Assembly (NCBI GenBank): GCA_030549775.1
Contig: CM060180.1
Span: 85,821,172 to 85,885,171 of the forward strand
Length of the DNA stretch: 64,000 nucleotides
Source: Tamarix chinensis
Lineage: Eukaryota; Streptophyta; Magnoliopsida; Caryophyllales; Tamaricaceae
Direction: 5' to 3'
The notes under the pieces are model-generated. The model did not search any database and was not told the DNA's origin. It saw only the letters and a list, made by a program, of their open reading frames with translations. The number at the start of each line of letters is the position of its first letter. The first letter of the stretch is position 1. Below, one piece after another: positions 27,801 to 39,800 of this stretch. The position numbers and the translations under genes were made by a program.

Positions 27801-30800
27801 TGAAAGAAAAATTAAAGGTGCTAGACATATTTAGAAATTTTTACAATTTAGCTCAAGTCTAGTTTAACACAAACATTAAAATCAGTGGAAGAGAATTCTT
27901 CAATGCAATATTAGGAAATTTTTTCTTAAATAAAGGAATGGTCCGCCAAAGCTCATATAATGATACACCAAAACAAAATGGAGTAGCTAAATATAAAAAT
28001 GGACATATCCTAGAGGTTTCTGATGCCATCAGATTCACCACTGATGTGCTAAAATATTTATGGGGAGATTCCATCATACGTCTATTTACTTGATTAACCG
28101 TATACCATCTAAGGTCCTAAATTTTAAAATGCCCTTGGAAATTTTCAGCCATCACTTCCATAATAATCAATTGCCTAGTCCCTAACTGTAGAGTCTTTGT
28201 ATTTGAGAACAAGGGTGATAAACATGATGCTAGAGCCAAACAATGTGTCTTTTTAAGATACTCACCTACCCAAAAGGGCTATAAATGCTATGACTTCATA
28301 TCTCCCAGAGAACCTTTGTCCCTATGGATGTCAAATTCTCTGAAACTTGGCTATATTTTGAATCTTATCATTAGGGGAAGACTTTAGGAGAGGATTCGTT
28401 CTCAGGGGGAGTTTTGCATGATCTGAACCTGGAATTTATTGCCAGTAGCACTAGTGGAAAAAATTTTGTTTCTATTTTGCCATATTATGCTGGTTTGACC
28501 AAAATGATCAATAGGAAAATAGGGAGAGTGTGGTGGATGAACTAAATTATTAGAACAACCCATGTTTTGGGGAGAGTCGACATTATGATTTTGAAAAAAA
28601 AATCTCTCTTTAGATCAAGAGAATGGAAACCAATCTTCTGTCCCACATAATTAGCAAGAAAAAGATGATCCCATTATTCCTCCATTTGATCAGTTGGCTG
28701 AAATAGATGTAGGTCCTAAGACTAATAGATTCTTTGGGTGGATATACTCAAGGAGAACTCTTCACGAAGAAAAAGATTCCTTATGCCCTTTGCATATTAC
28801 ATCAAGGCCATTTCCTGCTATTGTAAGTGTAACACCCCCAAAATTCACTACTGAAAAATTTCGTTAATTAAAAGGAAATTAGCGGAAGCAAATTAATAAG
28901 ACGTGAACTTTGGGAGTATTACCGCCACACTTAGTACCAGACCGGTTCACTCATACCGTTCCAGTACCAAGTGCTAAGGCTAAGAAAATGAAATACAGTT
29001 TGAAAGGAATTCAACATACACAAATCAGAGTAGCGCATCAAATCGTTTATAAGAATTAAAATCCACCAATGGTGGTTACAGTAACAACATAACATTAAAA
29101 ACCAGAAATTTAAAAGAGAATGAGAAAACCCTAACAGTACCGGATAATTCCTTACTCTCTTTCCCGCAGCCCACTTGAGTAGCACCTGAAAAGACCTGTA
29201 AGGGCACTGCCCATTGAATAGGCAGGGGCCCCATAAAGGGAATCCCTTCAATACTACGGTACTGAGTAACCCTTTAATACCACACTTAAAAACAGGCCCG
29301 CATACGGCACATAATGCAAGCTACATACATAATTAATGAGAGGTGCATACATAACAATAACATACATAATAATTTATAAGTTACGATCGATACTTTTGGC
29401 CTTAAGCCATGTCATAGTGTAAAACCAATACATTCGGGCCTTAAGCCATTATTCCATCATCATTCAATCAATCTCATATTTTATATCTATGTGAGTGCGA
29501 GAACCCCACTATTATAGCCGGTGGATCGGAAGTAAACACACAGGGCAGAATGCCTCTGACCATTATTATTGCCGGTGGACCGGAAGGTAAACACACAGGG
29601 CAGAACGCACCTGACCACTATTATTTGCCGGTGGACCGGTCTGGCCCCGACTCATATGGTGTTCCACTATAAGTGATTAGTATTTTTCCATAATTTTATT
29701 CACATACATAACTGGTTTTATTGAGCTCGGGACCTCCACTATTTTAGCCGTTGGACCGGAATATATATAAAATCATTATCCAGGGCACAACGCTCCTGGC
29801 CACTATTATATCCGGTGGACCGGTACTCAAATCACATACGAGGGCAACACGCTCCTGGACCACTATTATATCCGGTGGACCGGTACTCGTAATCACATAC
29901 CAAGGCAACACGCTCCTGGACCACTATTATATCCGGTGGACCGGTATTCAATATCATAAATCCACTATGCCCGACTCATTAATATTTTACTTTCATAATT
30001 AGTATCTTTCCTTTTCTTAATTAGCACAACAATCATATTTATTTGCCTCGGACGGGAGATCAATAACTCGGGACACAAAGGTACACCGGTCGTACCGGTA
30101 CATATAAGCTACTCAGTACCCTTCAACCACGAACCCAAGGACGCAAAGGTACCCTGGTCGTACTGGTGCATAAGGCTACTCAGTACCCTACCGATAAGGA
30201 CACCTAATCCATAAGTATGCATACCCCCTAACTAGGTCCGTAGAGCTAGAAAGAGTAAGATATAGGGCCTGGCTGGGGCACAAAGGCACACCAGCAAATA
30301 CTAGAATAATCGTGGACTAAACCACGTCCTTAGGGTAGCGACCCCTAAGGAGTCACCATTCCCGATCTCGAGGTCTTTCACTTTAAGTAATAGTGTCTTA
30401 ATTAAAGTGATCACGAAAAGCACAATAATCAGATACTTATTTACTTTCAATCGTTTTGATATCATTAATCGTTTCTTATTCAGATGATTATCCAGGATAT
30501 CACAGAGAAAACCATTAAGGCCATACTAATTATCAAATACTCTTACTTGGCTAATCAACATTATTTAAATCATATTATAATGGTCCACATTCACAACGAC
30601 ATGTTAGGTATAATTTACTTCTTTACCCCTCACTATATAATTGCTAAGTATCCCTTCCTTACTTGATAAATTACCATATTGCCCTTAAGGTTGCATAATT
30701 ACCAAATTACCCCTTATCCAATTTAGGTTACCAAGTTATCTCCTATACTTTTAGAGCATCATTCACCCTTCATAATTATTATCCTTAACATATTTTCCTT

Positions 30801-33800
30801 TTTGGTTGGTTAAATGACCAAATTGCCCTTCTCCTGTGTTATAATTACTAAATTGTCCTTGAGTTGGATAAATTACCAAATTACCCCCCTTCATTATCAT
30901 GATTACTATTTTTCCCCTTGAGTTGGTTAAATAATTACCAATTTACCCTTTAGTTGTTTTAAATTACCAATTTGCCCCTTTAGTTGGATAAATTATCAAA
31001 TTGCCCTTCTCCATCATCATAATTACCGAATTGCCCCTTAGTTGATTAAATTACCAAATTACCCTTTCCATTGTCATAATTACCATTCTACCCTTCTCCA
31101 TATTTATAATTATTAATTTACCCTACTCCGTATTTATAATTATTATATTGCCCTTCTCCATTATTAAAATTACCATAATGCCCTTTTATTGGTTAATTTA
31201 CCAAATTACCCTCTCTATTATCATAATTGTCCAATTACCCCTTTTTAATCATAATTTAATTACCAATTTATCCCTTGTCATTATCATTATTACCAAGTTA
31301 CCCCTTACTTCCAAATTTACCCTAAACATCCTTTTATTTACAAAATTACCATTTTACCCCTTACATCCAATTTTACCATTTTTATCTTTCCTTACAAAAT
31401 TACCATTTTGCCCTTCTTTTCCAAAATTACCATAATACCCCTTACTTATAAAATTACCATTTCGCCATTCACTTATAAAATTACCATATTACCATTTACT
31501 TATGAAATTACTATTTTGCCCCTCTACTTCTAAAAATTACCATAATGCCCCTTTACTTGAAAAATTACCATAATGCCATTTTACTTACAAAAATTACCAT
31601 TTTACCCCTTTTACTCCAAAATTCCCAAAATACCCCTTTCACCTATACCATTTCCACTTAACCCTTTTACTACACAACTTTTATGAATTTACCACCACTA
31701 CATAAAATAATGATATTAGTACTTCATTCTTATCATCTAAGTCCACCAACTTGTCATTATTCAATATAATACTCATTAGCAACTACATATATTAGATCAC
31801 ATACTTCACAAGCATATCATTAAAATACCCTTAGACAATAATATTATTCATGCATTAGCAACATAATACATCATAAACAAGCATTTAATATTTCCATCAA
31901 TAATCAACCTCTTCCTTAATTATCATACCTACACATGGCACAAAGGCTATCATGCTTTTCCTTTTTCTTTCAATCAATATAAACAACCATTTATATATCA
32001 TGCTAGACACACAAAACATGCATAAAATCATACCAAAATCCCTAATGTGCTAGCATACGTTTTTTTTCCATGTATTTAAGGGAGGATTAACGGTTACCTT
32101 AATCCCGCAAAATATCAAATCTTACCGGTATCCCGGTTAAAGATTTAAGCTTTAATTAGCAACTCAACACCTAAAATAATATCAACCATTATTATGTTAG
32201 AAATAAGAAATTAAAAGGATAAAACTTTATAAAAATTTATTTAATAATAAAACACTTTAATTAATTATCAATATACCTAAAAAATTTTCCAAATAAATTC
32301 CAAAACAAGGGGGAGCTCACGCTGCATGAGCAGCGTGAGTCTTATGCAGAAATGAGAGGGGAAAAGGGCTCGAAGAGGGTGAGATAGAAGGGAGGAGAGG
32401 TGGCTCGGTTTAGTGACTTTAGGCTAGAAAAAGAGATAAATGGAGGAGGTTTCAAGGCAAGGGAATGGTGCAGGAGTGGAGAGGGGGTGTAGGTGGAGGC
32501 TAAGGGTGGTTTCACGGCGGCATAGGGCGGCGGAGACGGCCGCAGCAAGGCGGCGAAGTTGGCTGCCGAGATGGGTCGAGGTGGAGGGGCTGAGAAGGAA
32601 GGAAAAGATGAGGGAAAAATGAAGAGGTTCAGGGGCTGTTTTTCGGCCAACTAATGCATGGCGGTGGTAGAGGAGGTTGCAGGGTGTCGAACGGTGGGTT
32701 GGGTGGCGGCAGAGGTGGCCGGACGGCGGCGGAAGTGGCGGTTGCAGGTGGCTCGGCGGTAAGGGGAAAAATGGGGAGAAAAAGAAAAGGGGTAGAGAAG
32801 GGAGGAAGTGTAGGGCTCGAGGGGCGGTGCGGTGGTGCAGGGCAGTAGGGGGTGGTGGCAGGAGGCAGCGCAGGGGCTGGTTGCGGTGGTGCAAGCGGCG
32901 GTGATAAAAAAAATGGGGAAAAATGGAGGGAGAAGGAAGGAGAGAAGAGGGAGCTCGGGGAGGGAGAAGAGGCTCGAAAAATGTGGGAATGAAGGGATGG
33001 TGAGGGTAAGAAAAAGAAGAGGGTGAGGCAGGGGGGAGCAAGCGGCCGATCGGTGCTGCAGTGTGGTGGCAGGGCTGTCGGTTGGCAGGGGAAAGAGAGG
33101 GAAGAAGAAGGAAAGGGAGAGGGGCACGCAGGCTGTCATATAGGGGTGGTTTGGCTTGAAATAGAAAAGAAAAGGACGGGGTAGAGAGAGGGAGTAGCAG
33201 GGGGCAGGTGCGGTGGCAGGCGGCGGCAGTTGCAAGCGGCCGGACGCTCGATAATGGCAGAATTGGTGCTGGTCGGGCGTGGGAGAAGAAGAGAGGAGAA
33301 GAAGCTGGGCGAGCGGTTGAACCGGCGCAGGAAAGGGGAGGAAGCCGGCCGGTCCAGAAAAAAAAAATAAGGAAGGAGGGCGGGCTGGGTGTGCCGTGCG
33401 TGGGAGAAGGAGGAGCCGGGGGGAATAACGGGCCTGGCCCAAGCGCACGTGGGGGAGGGGAAGGGCTGGTCAGGCCGGGCGGCCCAAGGGAGGGGGAAAA
33501 GGAAAAAAAAAGAGAAGAAAAGGAAAAAGGGTAAAAAAAGGAAATGGAAAAATAGGAAAAATAAATTAAATTAATTTATAAAATCATAAAATGTAATATT
33601 CTTGATAAATTATTTAATTTAATAATTTAATTTATTATAATCTAATATATTAATTTAAAAAGGATAAGGTTAGTAAAATATTAGTTTGAAAAATTATTTG
33701 AATAAAAATAGCATGATAGAATAACAAAATATCTATTTTAATTTACTATATATTCCCGTCCAAATTTATATACTCAAAAATCCATAAATTAATTAAATTA

Positions 33801-36800
33801 AATAATTCTAAAAGCTAATTTATTTCAAATAAAAGCTATTTATTAAAGTATTAGTTTTCTAAAAATTTGGGGTATTACAGTAAGTACCTCTCCTTTTCCC
33901 TAAAGTCAATTGCATCAAGATTGTACTTCAGTTTTAGATTTGAACCTTCCTATTGCCACCAGAAAGGGGACTAGATATTGTGCTAGTCATCCTTTATATC
34001 CGCTATCATATTTGTTTTAAACATCTTTCACCTTCCTCCTCTGCACATGCCCTTTGCATTGCCATAACTCCACTTTTTTCTACTCATGTACCGTTTGTGG
34101 AGATTCCAAGGAATGTTCAGGATGCTCTAAAAGTTCCTGAGTGGAAGAAGGCAATTCTTGAAGAAATGAGTACTCTTGAGAAAAATAAGACGTGAGAAGT
34201 TGTCAATCTACTAAGAGGAAAGTTTCTTGTTGGGGTGCAAGTGGGTATTCACTTTGAAATACAAGGCTGATGGTACTCTTGAGAGATATAAGGAACAATT
34301 GGTGGCAAAGGGCTTTACTCAAACCTATGGGATTGACTACACTGAAACATTTGCCCCTATGGCGAAAATAAATACTATTTAAATTCTTCTATCTATTGCT
34401 GCCAACCTTGATTAGCCCTTATATTAGTTGAATGTTAAGAATGCATTTCTGAATGGCAATCTAAGAAAAGAAGTTTTCATGACACTACCATTGGACTTTG
34501 AGGAGAAGTTTGGCTTGAAGTGGTGTTGGTTGAAGAAAGAACTTTATGGTTTAAAGTAGTCTCCTTGGGGCTGGCTTAAAAAATTTATGAATTTGTGAAG
34601 AGATGAGCGTATACTCAAGCTCAAGGTGACGATACAATGTTTACAAGGCACTCAAGAGATGGAAAAGTATCGATGTTAATTGTGAATGTGGATAATATCA
34701 TTGTGAAAAGGAATGATTTGAGAGAGATGGATTGACTAAAGGCTTGATTAGCCAGAGAATTCGAGATCAAGGGCTTACGAGCTGTTAAATATCTTTTAGG
34801 AATGAAGTTGCTAGAACAAGAAAATGGTATTATAGTGACTCAATGTAAGTATGTGGTGGATCTTCTTCACAAAATTGGTTTGAGTGGCTGTAAACCACTT
34901 GATGCACCAATAGATGCTAATACAAAATTGGGGGCTAATAAAGAAAGCCAACCAATTGATGTTGTTAGGTACCAAAGGCTAGTTGGGAAGCTAATTTATC
35001 TTCTCAAACTCGTCCTAATATTGCCTGTGCGATTAGTTTCGTTAATCAATTTATGCATTCCTCACACATTGAATACCTGAATGCTGCATATAAGATTGTT
35101 AGATACTTGAAAGGGTCACTTGGGCGAGGTCTGCTCTTCAGGAAGAATGAGCAGAGGAAAATTGAAGCCTTTACTGATGCAGACTGGGTTGAAACCATTG
35201 AAGATAGATAGTCCACTTCTGGTTTTTGTATGTATGTATGGGGAATGTAGTCGCTTGGAGGAGTACGAAGTTGAGTGGTGGTAAGCAGTAGCATAGAAGC
35301 TGAACTTTGACCCATGGCTTATTGGATTTGTGAGCTAATAGGGCTCAAGAAAATTATTAGAGAATTACTTCTACCTCCCATGAAGTTTGTCATGACAAGA
35401 AGGCAACCATAAGCATTGTATAGAACCTAATCCACATGATTGAACGAAACATATTGAGATTGATAGACATTTTATAAAGGAGAGCTTGAAGAAGGTACAA
35501 TTGTCTACTATTTGTACCAATTACTCAATAGATAATAGACATTCTTACCAAGGGGTTATTCAAGACTAATTTTGAAGTTTTTATTGGCAAGTTGGGCATG
35601 ATTGATATCTATGCACCAACTTGATGGGGAGTGTAGAAAAGCCTAATCCGTTCCTATGTAGATGACAAATGAGAAGTGAAGTACTTAATGTTAGAAATGC
35701 TTGTTTTAGAAAAAAAAACTTGGGTGTATTAGTTGGTCTACTATACGTCTTTCCAAAAGATTGTTGTCTAAAACAAGTCTTCTGTTCCACATATGACAAA
35801 TTTAACCTATATTAGATGTCTTTGTGAAGACCATACTTGTATAGAATTGCCTACTAGGTTGGGTTTTCCTCAAATGCACATTGGGATACCATATTCTAAA
35901 ACTCAAGTGTGGACATCAACATCGTGAGTCTTCATTGATAGCTTGCGAAATTGTGAATGTAAGTTATGCTTGTTGTTGTTGGCAAGAAATTTGTCAATGA
36001 TGAGTTGGCGTATTGGGCTCTACTCAATAACTAGATTGTGGACCAATAATTGAGATTATGTAATGACATAGTAGCATAGACAATGAAGTGAGTAGAGTCC
36101 ATAGTTGGTAAGAGAGAAATTGTGTCCATTGTGGAGGTTGAGGTGTAGGAGCACTTTGGAGACATAACATTGCATTAGTTGGAGCAGTAGGATCATCCTC
36201 CTCAGGGTCCTTTTGCTTAGCTTGATCGTGTGTAAAAGCAAGGATCTTGTCCCGGTAGTCTTTGCATAAGTCTCTTTCACTTCAAGCAACTAATCCACCT
36301 TAGTTGTATAGCTTGAAAACTTTAATTTTTTGCTATATTGGTTATAAGAAAAAAAGTAATGATTTTTTTTTTATTGTTAATTTTTTTTTTACTAATGTTA
36401 CCTTTTTTTTTTCGATAAGTAAGAAATTTTATTACTTGTGAAAAGGAGAAATATTACAAACCAGATATCAACCTACCATACAGTCAACAAGACCAGCCCA
36501 CTTTTGGAATTTAGCCTTATGGTGTGGGTGCATTAAACGTCTAGCTACAGTTAAGACAATAGCTTGACTAATACTATCAACAGCTCTACTACGGTTTTCA
36601 AAGATCCTCAAGTTCCTCTCATACCATACATTTGCAATATAAGATGAAAAAAGAGCTCCTAGGATATGCTTTTTCTGTCTATTTTGTCTAGATCTTTTCA
36701 ACAATGATTGCACCTCCTGTTGCCATCCCTGAATAGGGTCTCTTCTGTCAGCACAGCTTCTAATTTTCCTCCATATAGCCGTTGTAATAGGGCAGTGGAT

Positions 36801-39800
36801 AAACAAATGGTCTCGGGTTTCTAGATCCTGTTGGCAGAACACACACTGCTCCGATACATCCATACCAATCTCCCGAAGTTTTGCTTTAGTCATCAATCTA
36901 TCCCTGAACGCCAGCCAAATAAGGAAACTGTGTCTTGGCAAGTTAAGGGAGTTCCATACCAGCTGGGTCCACTTTTGGTTTTCCTGTTTGGGGCGCACAG
37001 CTTCATAAGCAGCTTTGATGCTGTAATCAGTATAACCATTTGAGCACCGCGACTGGAGAAAACTTTGTAGCTGAGGGCGCACAAGCAGGATTCTCTGAAA
37101 CAGCCAGGAAGTATAAGTAGTGGGATTATACTCCCACACATTTATATTCTTAAGGTACACAGCATGAATCCACTTCACCCACAGCGAATCCTTCTTAGTA
37201 GCGATATTCCAAAGGAGCTTACCCAAAGCACACTGATTCCAAATTTCCAGGTTGAGGAAACCAAGCCCACCCTCGGCCTTGGGAGAACAAATCTGTTCCC
37301 ATGAAACCAGGGCTCGTCTTTTGACATGTATCTTTCCTGACCAAAGGAAGTTTCGACAGAGACTCACGAACTGATGGAGGATCTTTCTTGGAAGGAGGAT
37401 CACTTGGCTGAAATAAAGCTGTATACTAAATAAAACAGACTTGAGAAGCTGAAGTCTCCCCGCATAAGATAGAAAGATAGTACTCCAGTGTCTAAGCCGG
37501 GCTGTAGCCTTTTCCAACATGGGTTGGAGGAGGCTAGTCGAGATTCTCGAAGAGGTTAGAGGAAGGCCAAGATAGGTAATCGGAAGAGTACCTTCCTGGA
37601 ACCCCAAAAGATCGATAATTGCTCCTTTAACATCAGATGACACGCCACCAAAATAGACGGTACATTTCTGAGGGTTTAGAATCAACCCCGAGATCCCAGA
37701 GAAATGATCAAGGACATCCTTAAGACACTTAACACTAAGTAAATCACCATGGCAGAATAAAAGGATATCATCCGCGAAGCTCAGGTTGGTTATCTTCAAA
37801 GCTTTACATCTGGGATGGCCTTTGAAAGAATTATTTGTCCATAACTGTTTAAGGCATCTGGACAGGTAATCCATGACAAGGACAAATAAGTAGGGGGAGA
37901 GGGGATCTCCCTGCCTCAAACCTCTTTTCGCACGAAAAGGTGGAGATAGCACGCCATTAAAGGATAGGGAGAAGGCCACAGTTTTCAAGCAAGCGGTAAC
38001 CAGCTTTACAAACTGATAAGGAAAGCCATATAGAAGCAGGAGGTTCCTCACAAAGCTCCAATTGACCATGTCAAAAGCTTTTTGTAGGTCTAACTTTAAC
38101 ATGCATCTAGGGGAGACTCCTCTTCGAGCATATTTCCTGACCAACTCATGAGCCAATAACACATTTTCACCGATACTTCGGCCCTTCAAGAAAGCAGATT
38201 GAGCATGATCGATGATTGAGGGCAAGATACCTTGGAGTCTCTGTGTAAGAATCTTCGATATGATCTTATAAAGCATGGTGCAACAAGCAATAGGTCTAAA
38301 ATCAGTGACCTGTTGCGGGTTAGGCTTCTTTGGGACCAGGGTAAGAGATGTAATATTTACCTTCCTAGGAAGGAAGCCGGTAGTGAAGAAATCTCTAATA
38401 GCCATGAATAACTCCTCTCCAATAATATCCCAACTCTTTTTGAAGAAACCCGCTGAGTAACCATCTACACCTGGAGCCTTAGTGTCACCAACAGAGAAGA
38501 CAGCTGCTCGGACCTCCTCTTTGGAAACAGGAGCATTTAGAGCCAACTGCTGCTCATAAGATAAAGTGCTATCCACAACGGATGGGTCCAGAGCTCCGAA
38601 AGGGGGAGAGACTGTGTCTAAGAGCTGCTTATAATAGTCACTGAAGGCCTTCTGGATCTCCTGAGCGCCCCTTATCTCCCTGCCATTCTCTCCTCTAAGA
38701 AAAGCAATAGTTTTCCGCGTTTGTCTCTCCTTCACTCTAGCATAGAAGAATTTGTGGTTTGAATCCCCACAGTGGAGCCATTGAATACATGCTTTTTGCC
38801 TGAGGAACATCTCCTCACAGTGAAGCAGATGAGCATACCTGCTCTCAAGACTATTCAACTGGTCTCTGAGATGGGGAATGGGAGGGTGACAGAGAAGTTT
38901 CTTCTGGAGAATAGACACCTCCTCACGCACCGCAGCAACCTTCTGGGAGATACCACCATATTTTACCTAATGTTACCTTTTATCTCTTATTTAAAGCTAT
39001 TCGTAGACTCTTCATTAAAATATAATAAAAATTAAATCACTAACATGAAATAGACAAGAAAACGAAAGGAGGGCTGCTAGCTGCCTTAATAGCCTTGTTG
39101 TGCAACAAACATAGGGGTCATTGTAGATGTGGTTGCAATGCGGCCACCAACTCAAATGATTGGTGGATGATGGCAAAAACTAATTTGAGACAAATGACAA
39201 CAATTGATGCATGCCACTAAGGTTATCAATTGGTGCAAGTGATGAGAGAAGGGAGCAAGTTGTGCTTGGATTGTGTGAGTGATGCTGTAATAGGGGCCAG
39301 GGGGTGCTTGGGGTTGGGTTGTTTCTTCTTTAAGGTGACGGGATGGGAGACTTGTGGTTGTTTGCACAAATATTAATGTGTGGTGATCAGCGAGGAGTGT
39401 CTTTTATTTTTTTGGGAGTTGGTGGTGTGTCCACTGGTGACAGAGGTGAGGATAGTTGGTGGTTGGCGGTCAATGTTGGGGTTGCTGGATTTTGGGCTAT
39501 AGTAGTTTGTAGTGTTTTTTAATTGATGAATTAGTAGCAGAATCAAATTTGTGCTTTAATACCATATTAGTTTATGGATAAACTTTTAGCCAAGGTTTTC
39601 ACAAAAGAGCTCAATTCAACTCTTATTCAGTTAAACTCTACATTCATTAATGTACCCTAAGACTAAGGCTCTGATACTGAGTATAATATGGCTTAGGTTA
39701 AGCCTGATAAGGAAGAAACCAAGGCAATATTCATACGTCTACCCACGTGCAGTTCTATCCTTAAACAAATTGATAATAGGAGTAATCCACTAGACTTACA

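Larger units (their letters stand above)
28828..33879 (+). mobile_element. Solo LTR, 5052 bp, inserted in copia pol
   Basis: Starts TGTAACACCCCCAAAATT and ends AAATTTGGGGTATTACA, flanked by the exact 5-bp duplication GTAAG (28823-28827 and 33880-33884). No primer binding site, gag or pol inside. The left half matches the element starting at 61552. TGTAACACCCC/GGGGT(A/G)TTACA ends are typical of large Ty3/gypsy LTRs (Tekay/Del-like), which I infer is the source. It sits in the linker between integrase and RT of the copia element. Confidence 0.88.
24839..35642 (+). pseudogene. Ty1/copia retrotransposon, multiply interrupted
   Basis: Order: 5' LTR; primer binding site TGGTATCAGAG (25695-25705, initiator-Met tRNA type); gag from about 25740 with a decayed CX2C zinc knuckle near 26490-26540; protease remnant IIDS then stop, AIDHMT (about 26790-26820; the Gly of DSG is lost). 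Then integrase with [13 protein letters not shown] (27960-28000), an RT block (34130-34830: [50 protein letters not shown]), and RNase H (35070-35500: EAFTDADW). A purine tract GATGGGGAG precedes 35629. Many in-frame stops make it dead. Two MITEs and a 5.05-kb solo LTR are nested inside. The 3' LTR is truncated after about 14 bp. Confidence 0.88.

Noticed and set aside
30660..31640. Regularly spaced short repeats, considered as a CRISPR-like array
   Set aside because: Plant DNA, repeats are degenerate, spacing is irregular, no distinct spacers or cas genes; it is an LTR-internal array.
32651..33448. 265-codon minus-strand open frame rich in Pro, Ser, Leu and His (and an overlapping 205-codon frame)
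   Set aside because: It lies inside an LTR in a purine-skewed block. Two frames are open at once over the same DNA, there is no recognisable domain, and the content follows base composition.
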